From UBA1081 sp964454355 (lineage in GTDB: Bacteria > Bacillota > Clostridia > Oscillospirales > Acutalibacteraceae): 64,000 nt of DNA. Position 1 is the first letter of the stretch. Each line of letters begins with the position of its first letter. The stretch spans positions 13,750 to 77,749 of the forward strand of contig CAYVTA010000002.1 of assembly GCA_964454355.1 (NCBI GenBank). The letters run 5' to 3'. A model generated the notes under the pieces. It did no database searches and had not been told where the DNA came from. It saw nothing but the letters and a program-made list of their open reading frames with translations. Both the position numbers and the translations under genes were made by a program. This document shows, in pieces, positions 53,200-61,698 of the stretch.

Positions 53200-55071
53200 T
53201 TAAATCATCAATCCGCTTATCAGACTGCTGAATTCAGCAGGGTCATCAATCGAGAGTCCGCCGATAAGCCTTGCCTGCATATAAAGCAGTTTTGCGTATT
53301 TGCCAAGCGTTTCATCATCAAGGGTTTTGAGCTTCTCCGCAATGGGATGGTTTGCGTTGATTTCCAAAACGGTTTCCGCTTTGATACCGTTTGCATTAGG
53401 CATTGTATTGAGCACCTTTTCCATCTCAGTTGAAAGCATTCCTTCGCTTGTTAAACATGCAGGATGGTTTTTGAGAGCGTTTGTAAAACGGACACTGTTT
53501 ACACCGTCACCGATAGCCTCACTCATTTTGTCAAGAATTTCTTTAGCATCTTCATTTGTCTTTTTAAGCACTTCTTTTTCTTCATCTGTATCAAGATCAA
53601 GCTTATCAGCACAAACATTTACAAAATTCTTATCCTCGTAATTCATAAGCATCTGAATTGCAAATTCATCAACATTATCTGTAAAATAAAGAATTTCATA
53701 TCCCTTATCTTTAACAGCTTCCACCTGAGGAAGCATATCAATTTTTGTTTTTGTTTCGCCGCAAGCATAGTAAATGCTTTCCTGACCGTCCTTCATTCTG
53801 TCAACATACTCATTGAGCGTTGAAAGCTTGTCTTCATAGGAAGAAACAAACATAATAAGATCCTGTAAAGTTTCTTTGTTAGCTCCATAGCCTTCATAAA
53901 GACCGTATTTAAGCTGAACGCCAAAAGATTTATAAAACTCTTCGTAAGTTTCTCTATCCTTTTTAAGCATTGATGAAAGCTCGGACTTGATTTTTTTCTC
54001 AACAGTCTTCGCAATGAGCTTAAGCTGATAATCATGCTGCAGGACTTCACGGGAAATATTAAGTGTAAGGTCAGCACTGTCAACAAGACCTTTTACAAAG
54101 CTGAAATAGTCAGGAAGCAGTTCAGCACACTTATCCATAATAAGAACGCCGTTTGAATAAAGCTGAAGTCCTTTTTCAAAGCTCTTTGAATAATAGTCAT
54201 AGGGTGCTTTTTTAGGAATAAAGAGCAATGAATCATAAGTGGCCTGACCTTCAACCTTTGAGTGAATAACTCTTGCAGGGTTTTCATAATCATAGAACTT
54301 ATCTTTATAAAATGACTCGTACTCTTCCTGCTGAATCTCGCTCTTATTTTTTCTCCATAATGGAATCATACTGTTAAGAGTTTTAACTTCTGAATATGTT
54401 TCAAACTCATTCTCGCTGTCTTCAACAGGTCTTGTGAGCTGAACTTCCATTGTAATGGGATAGCGAATGTAATCGGAATATTTTTTTATAATTGTACTGA
54501 GTCTGTATGTTTCAAGATAATCGGAATATTTTTCCTCTTGAGTATCTTCTTTCAGATACATGGTAATTACAGTACCCGCTTCCGCTTTTTCAGCTTTTTC
54601 TATTGTATACCCCTCTGCTCCTTCGCTTGTCCAAAGATGAGCTTCATCACTGCCAAAGGCACGGCTGAGGACTGTAACTTTATCACTTACCATAAAAGCG
54701 GAATAGAAGCCTACACCGAACTGACCGATAATTTCAACATCGCTCTTTTCGTCCATGTCATTTTTAAAATCCAGTGAACCGCTTTTTGCAATCGTGCCAA
54801 GATTGTTTTCAAGTTCTTCTGCGGTCATGCCACAGCCATTATCTGTAACGGTAATTGTTCTGTTCTCTTTATCCGGGGTGATAGTGATTTTAAAATCGCT
54901 TTTATCCATACCGACAGAATCATCGGTAAGTGAACGGAAATACAGCTTATCGATAGCATCGCTGGCATTTGAAATAATTTCACGCAGAAAAATCTCTTTG
55001 TGAGTGTAAATAGAGTTAATCATCATATCAAGCAATTTTTTAGATTCAGCTTTGAATTGCTTTTTTTTCAT
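53200..55071 (-). CDS. htpG: Molecular chaperone HtpG (Hsp90)
   Basis: A 623-residue bacterial Hsp90. The N-terminal ATPase has EIFLREIISNASDAIDKL (Glu and Asn for ATP), DNGCGM and GQFGVGFYSAFMV. The middle domain has the catalytic-loop Arg in NISREVLQ, and the C-terminal dimer domain ends at residue 623. AAGGTGA precedes ATG 55071. A perfect CIRCE operator at +1 shows control by the HrcA repressor. In B. subtilis htpG lacks CIRCE, so the control here differs from that model. The upstream gene is spoVAE, about 145 bases away. Confidence 0.96.
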   Translation of the reverse strand: MKKKQFKAESKKLLDMMINSIYTHKEIFLREIISNASDAIDKLYFRSLTDDSVGMDKSDFKITITPDKENRTITVTDNGCGMTAEELENNLGTIAKSGSLDFKNDMDEKSDVEIIGQFGVGFYSAFMVSDKVTVLSRAFGSDEAHLWTSEGAEGYTIEKAEKAEAGTVITMYLKEDTQEEKYSDYLETYRLSTIIKKYSDYIRYPITMEVQLTRPVEDSENEFETYSEVKTLNSMIPLWRKNKSEIQQEEYESFYKDKFYDYENPARVIHSKVEGQATYDSLLFIPKKAPYDYYSKSFEKGLQLYSNGVLIMDKCAELLPDYFSFVKGLVDSADLTLNISREVLQHDYQLKLIAKTVEKKIKSELSSMLKKDRETYEEFYKSFGVQLKYGLYEGYGANKETLQDLIMFVSSYEDKLSTLNEYVDRMKDGQESIYYACGETKTKIDMLPQVEAVKDKGYEILYFTDNVDEFAIQMLMNYEDKNFVNVCADKLDLDTDEEKEVLKKTNEDAKEILDKMSEAIGDGVNSVRFTNALKNHPACLTSEGMLSTEMEKVLNTMPNANGIKAETVLEINANHPIAEKLKTLDDETLGKYAKLLYMQARLIGGLSIDDPAEFSSLISGLMI

Positions 55072-55094
55072 TTTATTTCACCTTGCAAAAAATA

Positions 55095-55121
55095 TTAGCA
55101 CTCTCAAACTACGAGTGCTAA
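55095..55121. promoter_or_regulatory. CIRCE operator (HrcA binding site)
   Basis: TTAGCACTC at 55095-55103, nine bases, GAGTGCTAA at 55113-55121, identical to the CIRCE consensus. It overlaps the predicted htpG transcription start. Confidence 0.95.
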
Positions 55122-55126
55122 TATTT

Positions 55127-55154
55127 AGTATACTCCGTTTTTTTCGTTTGTCAA
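55127..55154 (-). promoter_or_regulatory. Promoter of htpG
   Basis: Minus strand TTGACA (55154-55149), 16 bases, TATACT (55132-55127), placing the start of transcription at the edge of CIRCE. Confidence 0.8.
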
Positions 55155-55217
55155 CAGTTTTTTTGAAAATTTTTTCCTGATGTTTACAAATCATGGAAAG
55201 TGCAGAGCTTCTCTAAA

Positions 55218-55571
55218 TTATTTAGACTTTGGTTTTGTAAATATCGACACGACCAAACCGGAAAGCAAGGCCGCCATAACGCCTGCCGAACAAGCGGTAA
55301 GAGGTCCGGTCAACGCACCTAAGAGTCCTTGCTCGTCAATTGCTTTCTTTGTGCCTTCAACAAGAGTATGCCCGAAGCCGGTAAGCGGTACAGTTGCTCC
55401 CGAGCCTGAAAATTCCTTTATAGGTTCATACAGTCCCAGTGCAGAAAGCACAACACCTGCAACAACAAATCCGACAAGTATTCTGCCGGGGGTAAGTTTT
55501 GTATTATCTATCAATATTTGTCCGACTACACAAATAAGCCCGCCTACAACAAATGCTTTAAGAAACATCAT
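55218..55571 (-). CDS. spoVAE: Stage V sporulation protein AE (SpoVAEB type)
   Basis: A 117-residue membrane protein with about four hydrophobic segments. It begins FLKAFVVGGLICVVGQILID and contains GATVPLTGFGHTL, both typical of SpoVAE/SpoVAEB, a channel component for dipicolinic acid movement in spores. Two ATG codons in a row precede the Phe; GAGGTG lies upstream. It is alone: neither spoVAC nor spoVAD adjoins it, and spoVAD is 37 kb away on the same strand. A short gap without a clear terminator separates it from the htpG promoter. Confidence 0.92.
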   Translation of the reverse strand: MMFLKAFVVGGLICVVGQILIDNTKLTPGRILVGFVVAGVVLSALGLYEPIKEFSGSGATVPLTGFGHTLVEGTKKAIDEQGLLGALTGPLTACSAGVMAALLSGLVVSIFTKPKSK

Positions 55572-55686
55572 AAAATATACACCTCAAAAAAGATTTTGTG
55601 CAAAAAGTTACCGGTTATTACAGCGAATAAAAGTTTTTATACAGAAAAAATACACAAATTACTGTAGCCAGATGTTAATTAAGTTG

Positions 55687-55715
55687 TTGACATTATAATA
55701 AAATATTGATATAAT
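55687..55715 (+). promoter_or_regulatory. Promoter of the foldase-like lipoprotein gene
   Basis: TTGACA (55687-55692), 17 bases, TATAAT (55710-55715), full consensus. The start of transcription would be about 11 bases before ATG 55733, leaving a very short leader without a clear ribosome site. Confidence 0.8.
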
Positions 55716-55732
55716 TAGTCCGTGGTTTTATT

Positions 55733-56794
55733 ATGAAAAAGTTAGTTTCAATTTTTATATTAATATCTTTGATTTTTTCGCTGTCCTCATGTTCGGTCGG
55801 CAGTAAAAGTGTGCTTACCGTTAATGAATCGACAGATGTTGATTCCGAGATATTCACATACTTTCTCAACAATGCTTACTATTCCGATAACTCATACACT
55901 GAATCAGAATGTATCGAAAAAGCAACTGCGGAAAGTCTCAAATACGTAGCAGTAAACACTCATTTTGCTCAGACAGTGGGCAATTTAACTCTTGATGAAA
56001 AAGCTGATGTTTCACAAGAAGTAAATGCTCTCTGGCGAATTTACGGAGAATACCTTGCTGAAATCGGCGTAAGCAAAGATGCATTTTTTAAAATCAAGCA
56101 GTATGAATACTGTAAAAACAGTCTGTGCCTATCACTTTATGATACAGACGGCACAAAGCCCATCAACGAACAATATATTCAACAGTATTTCACCTCAAAT
56201 TATGTCGGAATAAAATACTTTTATCAAGAGCTTTACACCGTAAAAAGTGCCGAAGAGGTTGCTGCCATGTCTGATTACGACAGGCAGGTATATGAAGCCT
56301 CCCGAACTGCCGCAGCTCAAAGATATGAGTATATAAGCTCATTAGCAAACTATGTAAACAGTGGTGTTTACACCATGAATGAAGCTTTTATGTCTGCTAC
56401 AGGTGAAGTTTCAGCAGATACAAATGTATCTGCAACAGTTATCAACAAATCCGGCTCATCTTTTTCACAGGAGTTTATTGATGCAGTCTGTCTTCAGTCA
56501 GTCGGCAGTGCATTTATCATAACAAATGCGGACAGAAGCTATATTTATCTCATTGAAAGAGTGGATCTGCTCGATTCAAAATACAGCTTTTATTCCGAAT
56601 ACCGTGATACCTGTCTTATGGCAGTATCTGAAAGTTATTTTATAAATGAAATTAATTCGTGGGTTCAATCCTACAACGCTGTCAGACATCTGTCTCAGGC
56701 TGAAAAATGTCTGTCAAACATCAAAAAAGTAGACCGCAGCAAATATGCAGGGACAGAAAAATATGCTTTCAGCAGTTTTAAGACCGAAAAGTAA
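55733..56794 (+). CDS. Lipoprotein, PrsA/SurA-like foldase without clear isomerase domain
   Basis: A 353-residue lipoprotein with lipobox LSSC near residue 20. The sequence after it (VDSEIFTYFL and a helical region to about residue 150) looks like the SurA-type chaperone domain. A helical segment follows and the C-terminal 90 residues are helical too. I do not see the usual parvulin motif clearly; the stretch SQEFIDAVCLQSVGSAFII is the nearest. It may help fold exported proteins. The family name is tentative. It precedes the kinase gene by 11 bases and probably shares its transcript. Confidence 0.6.
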   Translation: MKKLVSIFILISLIFSLSSCSVGSKSVLTVNESTDVDSEIFTYFLNNAYYSDNSYTESECIEKATAESLKYVAVNTHFAQTVGNLTLDEKADVSQEVNALWRIYGEYLAEIGVSKDAFFKIKQYEYCKNSLCLSLYDTDGTKPINEQYIQQYFTSNYVGIKYFYQELYTVKSAEEVAAMSDYDRQVYEASRTAAAQRYEYISSLANYVNSGVYTMNEAFMSATGEVSADTNVSATVINKSGSSFSQEFIDAVCLQSVGSAFIITNADRSYIYLIERVDLLDSKYSFYSEYRDTCLMAVSESYFINEINSWVQSYNAVRHLSQAEKCLSNIKKVDRSKYAGTEKYAFSSFKTEK

Positions 56795-56805
56795 GGTGAT
56801 ATATT

Positions 56806-58278
56806 TTGAAAAAACAAGTTTTAGCATTTGATTTCGGTGCTTCAAGCGGAAGAGCCATTTTAGGTATTTTTGACGGTGAAAAAATTACATTGGAAGAGAT
56901 TCACCGATTCAGCAATGACCCTGTAAAAGTCGGAAACACGTTTTTCTGGGACATTCTGAGGCTTTTTCATGAAATAAAACAAGGTATCCTTAAAGCCAAG
57001 CAAAAAGGCGGTTTTGACAGTATCGGTATTGATACATGGGGTGTTGACTTCGGTCTCATAGACGAGAAGGGATATCTGCTTGAAAACCCCGTTCACTATC
57101 GTGATGACAGAAACATCGGAATGATAGAAGAATCCGAAAAATATATGTCAAACGATGAAATGTACTCAAGAACCGGCATACAGTTTATGGAATTCAACAC
57201 CGTTTTCCAGCTTTTGTCATTAAGAAAGAACAGACCTGAACTTCTTGAAAGAGCAGATAAGCTTCTGTTTATGCCCGACCTTCTTACATATATGCTCACC
57301 GGTGAAAAAGTTGCAGAATATTCAATTGCAACAACATCACAGATGGTAAACATTAAAACCAAAACATGGGATAAAGATATTCTTAAAGCTCTTGACATAC
57401 CGGAAAAAATTCTTTGCGAGATTGTTCCCGCAGGAACAAAAGCAGGTATGCTCAGAGCTGAACTGTGTGAAGAATTAGGCGTTGAAAGTGTTCCCGTAAT
57501 TTCAGTTTGCGGACACGACACGCAAAGTGCGATCACTGCTATACCCAGCGAAAAGAAAGATTTTGCATTTATCAGCAGCGGAACATGGAGCCTTTTCGGC
57601 ACAGAGCTTGACAATCCTGTTGTAAATGAAAAAACAAGAGCACTCAATGTTACCAACGAGGGCGGTTACGACTACACTACTGCATTCCTTAAGAATATCT
57701 GCGGGCTTTGGCTGATTCAGGAAAGCAGAAGACAATGGATTCGTGAGGGCAAAGAGTATTCCTATGCTCAGCTCGAAGAAGAAGCTCTCAAGGTTGATCC
57801 ATTTAAGTGTTTTATAGATCCCGATGCACCTGACTTTGTTGCTATGGGAGATATGCCGTCAAGAGTCCGTGAGTTTTGCAGAAAAACAGGACAGTATGTT
57901 CCCGAAACAGTAGGCGAAATCATGAGATGTATCTATGAAAGTCTTGCAATGAAGTACAAATACATTCTTGCGGGCATTGAGGACTGTACAAAAAAATCCT
58001 TCGACAGAATCCATGTTGCAGGTGGCGGAACAAAAGATACTTTTCTTTGCTCTATGACTGCTTCAGCCTGTAACAGAACTGTGTATGCAGGTCCTATTGA
58101 AGCCACTGTTTTAGGCAATATTGCAGTTCAGTTTATGTCTGACGGTGCAATCAAAGACATTGCCGAAGCAAGAAAGATTATTGCAAAAGGTGAAAACCTG
58201 AAGATTTATGAACCCGTTGATGCAGAAAAATGGGAAGAAGCATATAAAAAATTTGTTAACATTTTAGTAAATGCTTAA
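56806..58278 (+). CDS. Rhamnulokinase-family sugar kinase
   Basis: A 490-residue FGGY-type kinase. FDFGASSGRAILG holds the phosphate-binding loop, IDTWGVDFGLID, FFMEFNTVFQL-like and CGHDTQSA (catalytic Asp) follow, and SSGTWSLFGTE and HVAGGGTKD belong to the C-terminal ATPase half. The sequence is closest in my reading to L-rhamnulose kinase (RhaB), but the next gene is L-fucose isomerase, so the true substrate may be L-fuculose. The start is TTG 56806 behind AAGGTGAT. No aldolase gene is in the window. Confidence 0.88.
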   Translation: MKKQVLAFDFGASSGRAILGIFDGEKITLEEIHRFSNDPVKVGNTFFWDILRLFHEIKQGILKAKQKGGFDSIGIDTWGVDFGLIDEKGYLLENPVHYRDDRNIGMIEESEKYMSNDEMYSRTGIQFMEFNTVFQLLSLRKNRPELLERADKLLFMPDLLTYMLTGEKVAEYSIATTSQMVNIKTKTWDKDILKALDIPEKILCEIVPAGTKAGMLRAELCEELGVESVPVISVCGHDTQSAITAIPSEKKDFAFISSGTWSLFGTELDNPVVNEKTRALNVTNEGGYDYTTAFLKNICGLWLIQESRRQWIREGKEYSYAQLEEEALKVDPFKCFIDPDAPDFVAMGDMPSRVREFCRKTGQYVPETVGEIMRCIYESLAMKYKYILAGIEDCTKKSFDRIHVAGGGTKDTFLCSMTASACNRTVYAGPIEATVLGNIAVQFMSDGAIKDIAEARKIIAKGENLKIYEPVDAEKWEEAYKKFVNILVNA

Positions 58279-58311
58279 TTGACATTTATTACAATAAAAA
58301 AATGAAAATTT

Positions 58312-58329
58312 AAGTGACTTAAATCACTT
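58312..58329. promoter_or_regulatory. CRP/FNR-like palindrome upstream of fucI
   Basis: AAGTGA-CTTAAA-TCACTT is a perfect inverted repeat with a GTGA-N6-TCAC core, as in sites of the CRP/FNR family. It ends 24 bases before the fucI start. No good promoter follows it; a TATAAG at 58332 is too close to the ribosome site. Confidence 0.4.
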
Positions 58330-58353
58330 TATATAAGAAAGGAAGCATTATAT

Positions 58354-60162
58354 ATGGCTGAAAAAAGATTTGCAGGCGAATATCCGGTAATCGGCATCCG
58401 CCCTGTTATTGACGCAAGAAAAGGTCCTCTTGACGTAAGAGGCTCCCTTGAAGATCAGACAATGGGAATGGCTAAAGCGGCGGCTGAGCTTTTCAGAAAC
58501 AATCTGAAATACTCCAACGGCGAACCCGTAAAGGTAGTTATTTCCGAGTGCACTATCGGCAGAGCAGGTGAATCTGCAAAGTGTGCTGCTCAGTTCAAAA
58601 AGGAAGGCGTAGATATTACTCTTTCCGTTACTCCCTGCTGGTGCTACGGAAGTGAAACAATGGATATGGATCCCAATACAATCAAGGGTGTTTGGGGCTT
58701 TAACGGAACAGAGCGTCCCGGTGCAGTTTATCTTGCTGCTGTTCTTGCATCTCATGCACAGAAGGGTCTTCCCGCATTTGGCATCTATGGTCATGAAGTT
58801 CAGAACTTGGATGAATCAGCACAGATTCCTGATGATGTAAAAGAAAAGCTGCTACGTTTTGGCAGAGCTGCTGTTGCAGTTGCAACAATGAGAGGCAAGT
58901 CATATCTTCAGATCGGCTCTGTTTGCATGGGTATCGGTGGTTCAATTATCGACCCCTCATTCATTGAAAGCTATCTTGGTATGAGAGTCGAGTCTGTTGA
59001 CGAAGTTGAAGTTATCAGACGAATGACAGAGGGTATCTATGACGAAGAAGAGTATCAGAAGGCTCTTGCATGGACAAAGGCAAACTGCAAGGAAGGCTGG
59101 GACAAGAACCCTGATTTTGTAAAAAAGACTCCCGAACAGAAAGAAGAGTCATGGGAATTTGTCGTTAAAATGATGTGCATTATAAAGGACCTCATGAGCG
59201 GCAACAAGAAGCTTGAAGAGAAGTTCTCCGAAGAACAGATCGGACATAATGCTATTGCTGCAGGCTTCCAGGGTCAGAGACAGTGGACAGACTTCTATCC
59301 TAATTGCGATTTCCCTGAGGCAATGCTTAACACATCATTTGACTGGAACGGTGCAAGAGAGCCTTACATCCTTGCAACAGAAAACGATGTCCTCAACGGT
59401 CTTGGTATGCTGTTCCTCAAGCTTCTTACAAACAGAGCTCAGATTTTTGCTGACGTCCGTACATATTGGTCTGGCTCCGCTGTTAAGAGAGCAACAGGCT
59501 ACGATATAGAAGGAAAAGCAAAGGAAGCTGATGGTTTTATCCACCTTATCAACTCCGGTGCTGCTTGTCTTGATGCTTGCGGCAAAGCTAAAGACGAAAA
59601 CGGCAACCCCGTTATGAAGGAATGGTGGAACGTAACAGAAGAAGACCAGAAAGCTATTCTTGAAGCAACAGATTGGTGTGCAGCAGATAACGGCTACTTC
59701 AGAGGCGGCGGATTCTCTTCTCACTTTGTAACAAAGGCTGAAATGCCCGTAACAATGATCCGTTTGAATCTTGTAAAGGGGCTCGGTCCTGTTGTTCAGA
59801 TTGCAGAAGGTTGGACTGTTGAGCTTCCCGATGAAGTTACAAATACTCTTTGGATGAGAACTGACCCCACATGGCCCTGCACATGGTTCACTCCCAGATG
59901 TGACGGCAAGGAAGGCAGCCCCTTCAAGACAGCTTACGATGTAATGAATAACTGGGGTGCAAATCACGGTGCAATTTCTTACGGTCACGTAGGTGCAGAC
60001 CTCATTACAATGTGCTCAATGCTTCGCATTCCTGTATGCATGCATAATGTTCCCGAAGATAAGATCTTCCGTCCCGCATCTTGGAACTCATTTGGCATGG
60101 ATAAGGAAGGCGCTGATTACAGAGCTTGTGCAGCTTACGGTCCTCTTTACAACAAATACTGA
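58354..60162 (+). CDS. fucI: L-fucose isomerase
   Basis: Converts L-fucose to L-fuculose (also D-arabinose to D-ribulose). The 602-residue protein closely follows the E. coli enzyme: VIGIRPVIDAR at the start, PCWCYGSETMDMDP, WGFNGTERPGAVYLAA and the C-terminal PVCMHNVPEDKIFRP. The metal and catalytic residues E343 (ATEND), D367 (FADVRTYW) and H538 (GANHG) match E337, D361 and H528 of E. coli. GAAAGGAAG precedes ATG 58354. It works with the kinase next door to give fuculose 1-phosphate. A terminator follows at 60184-60215. Confidence 0.96.
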   Translation: MAEKRFAGEYPVIGIRPVIDARKGPLDVRGSLEDQTMGMAKAAAELFRNNLKYSNGEPVKVVISECTIGRAGESAKCAAQFKKEGVDITLSVTPCWCYGSETMDMDPNTIKGVWGFNGTERPGAVYLAAVLASHAQKGLPAFGIYGHEVQNLDESAQIPDDVKEKLLRFGRAAVAVATMRGKSYLQIGSVCMGIGGSIIDPSFIESYLGMRVESVDEVEVIRRMTEGIYDEEEYQKALAWTKANCKEGWDKNPDFVKKTPEQKEESWEFVVKMMCIIKDLMSGNKKLEEKFSEEQIGHNAIAAGFQGQRQWTDFYPNCDFPEAMLNTSFDWNGAREPYILATENDVLNGLGMLFLKLLTNRAQIFADVRTYWSGSAVKRATGYDIEGKAKEADGFIHLINSGAACLDACGKAKDENGNPVMKEWWNVTEEDQKAILEATDWCAADNGYFRGGGFSSHFVTKAEMPVTMIRLNLVKGLGPVVQIAEGWTVELPDEVTNTLWMRTDPTWPCTWFTPRCDGKEGSPFKTAYDVMNNWGANHGAISYGHVGADLITMCSMLRIPVCMHNVPEDKIFRPASWNSFGMDKEGADYRACAAYGPLYNKY

Positions 60163-60183
60163 TATTTTTCAACATTAATATTT

Positions 60184-60215
60184 CAACCGCTGTTCAATGC
60201 AGCGGTTGTTTTTTG
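60184..60215 (+). terminator. Terminator after fucI
   Basis: CAACCGCTG (60184-60192) and CAGCGGTTG (60200-60208) form a perfect 9-bp stem, then TTTTTT. Confidence 0.92.
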
Positions 60216-60216
60216 C

Positions 60217-60337
60217 TTTATAGGAAACTGCGTTTCCATAAAACAAAAAAAATTATATGTCCCGCCGATTTCCCCTGCGGGCACGGCGAAGTACTAATCG
60301 AAAACGGTTGCCGCAGTACGGCGAAAGCCGTTTTCTT
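60217..60337 (+). repeat. Dispersed two-hairpin repeat, copy B (short form)
   Basis: A 121-base element sharing both ends with copy A (14071-14291, opposite strand). It starts with the GGAAAC-TGC-GTTTCC hairpin, then ATTATATGTCCCGCCG, GCGGGCACGGCGA, CGAAAACGG and GCGAAAGCCGTTTTCTTG. Compared with copy A it lacks about 100 central bases. It lies right after the fucI terminator, in the gap between convergent fucI and the dockerin gene. A short open frame over it is not thought to be real. Confidence 0.75.
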
Positions 60338-60418
60338 GGATTAAATAAATGCAAAATAGTAACAACATTAGAAAGAGGACCATTGACAAAGCAACAGTCC
60401 TCTTATTATTTCTGCTGA

Positions 60419-61498
60419 TTATGAAAGAGAATCCAATAATCCGCTTTCATTCATAAATGCCACCAATCCCGCCATAGTTAAATCATTTACACGACCAGAA
60501 ATTGAGCACATTCCGGAAGGAATATCATAAGATAATACTTCGAAATAAACTTCGTCATTATTTGAGTTACCTTCTGCATCCTTAGTGCAATACATTTTGA
60601 TATTATCATCTGCATCAGCATAGAAGCAACATGATGCTCCATCCTCATTAATAAACGCATATACAGTGTATTCTGTACCGTCTACCTCTTCTGTATATGA
60701 TGTAATATCAACAAAATCTTCTTTTGATCCAAAATCATAAAACGCAAGCATTTCGTCAATATCGAAATCAAAACCATACTCGGCCATATCTTCAGAAGTT
60801 ATTGCATAATACCATTTAGTAGTAATAAAAACTGGTGCTGATTCATACTTCATGTAGACTGTATCTCCACTTGCATAAATAGACATTGCAACACCGCCAA
60901 GATCAACATTAAACTCTATATCGTCACCGTTTCTGGCAACACCAACAGTATCGTCACCATCCGCCATCTCTACATAAAAGTGCTTTTCAAATAAACCGTC
61001 TATAGCTGCAGGATAAACAATTTCGGTTGAAGGCTCTTCTGTAGTGGGCTCTTCTGTAGTAGGTTCTTCTGTAGTAGGTTCTTCAGTAGTGGGTTCTTCT
61101 GTAGTAGGCTCTTCTGTAGTAGGCTCTTCTGTGGTGGGTTCTTCTGTGGTAGGCTCAATTACGTCAAGAACATCTGTAACAGACTCAACCTCTGTATTCT
61201 CCAGTTTTGAAGTGTCAAAGGTATCAAGCTTAGCAGAAACTCTGAGAATCATACGAGCATCAGATGCATTGATTTTTTCATCAAAGTTAACATCTGCTCT
61301 GTCAAGAACATCATCAGCAAGCAATTCAAGCTTTGCTGAATGTCTGAGCACTTTACGAGCATCAGATGCAGTAATCTTCTGGTTATTATCTACATCGCCG
61401 ATCTGGTTAGCAGTTAAAGCAGAAGCTGATATACTGCAAACGAGCAAAAGACCTACAACAAATGCAGTCAGCATTCTTTTGAAATTAGGGTGTTTCAT
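60419..61498 (-). CDS. Secreted protein with N-terminal dockerin repeats
   Basis: A 359-residue exported protein. A signal peptide (about 1-27) leads straight into two type I dockerin repeats, GDVDNNQKITASDARKVLRH and DVNFDEKINASDARMILR, with Asp/Asn at the calcium positions. A linker of about eight EPTTE repeats follows (about 115-155), coded by 15-base tandem units. The C-terminal 190 residues form a beta-rich domain of unknown function resembling in pattern that of the lipoprotein at 3255-4025. Dockerins usually sit at the C-terminus; here it is next to the signal. It may bind a cohesin-bearing scaffold, but no cohesin is in the window. Confidence 0.8.
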   Translation of the reverse strand: MKHPNFKRMLTAFVVGLLLVCSISASALTANQIGDVDNNQKITASDARKVLRHSAKLELLADDVLDRADVNFDEKINASDARMILRVSAKLDTFDTSKLENTEVESVTDVLDVIEPTTEEPTTEEPTTEEPTTEEPTTEEPTTEEPTTEEPTTEEPSTEIVYPAAIDGLFEKHFYVEMADGDDTVGVARNGDDIEFNVDLGGVAMSIYASGDTVYMKYESAPVFITTKWYYAITSEDMAEYGFDFDIDEMLAFYDFGSKEDFVDITSYTEEVDGTEYTVYAFINEDGASCCFYADADDNIKMYCTKDAEGNSNNDEVYFEVLSYDIPSGMCSISGRVNDLTMAGLVAFMNESGLLDSLS

Positions 61499-61524
61499 AA
61501 AAAAACCTCTCTTTAAAATTTAAT

Positions 61525-61556
61525 CGGACTTCTTTACTGTAAAAGAAGTTTGTCCG
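61525..61556 (-). other. Leader hairpin of the dockerin gene
   Basis: CGGACTTCTTT (61525-61535) can pair with the opposite arm ending GTCCG (61552-61556) with a small bulge. It would begin right after the predicted transcription start near 61559, so it may protect the 5' end of the mRNA. Confidence 0.4.
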
Positions 61557-61565
61557 TATGTATTA

Positions 61566-61594
61566 ATTATACATATATTCCATGAAATTTTCAA
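61566..61594 (-). promoter_or_regulatory. Promoter of the dockerin gene
   Basis: Minus strand TTGAAA (61594-61589), 17 bases, TATAAT (61571-61566). Confidence 0.7.
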
Positions 61595-61698
61595 TAGATT
61601 AACTTAAATTTAAGCAATAGTTTTTTTAGAATATTGTTCCAATTAAATATCATTTTCCCAAAAGAAGAAGAAAAAACTGAATATTTTTAACATTTAAG

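Noticed and set aside
58332..58337. TATAAG as a -10 box for a separate fucI promoter
   Set aside because: A start of transcription from it would fall in the ribosome site, and the -35 match is poor.
59335..59988. 217-codon minus-strand frame opposite fucI
   Set aside because: Antisense to conserved catalytic regions of fucose isomerase.
60126..60344. Open frame of 72 codons overlapping the end of fucI and repeat copy B
   Set aside because: It starts inside fucI in another frame and continues through a terminator and the repeat.
61044..61523. 159-codon plus-strand frame with GSSVV repeats
   Set aside because: It is the antisense reading of the EPTTE repeat and dockerin coding region.
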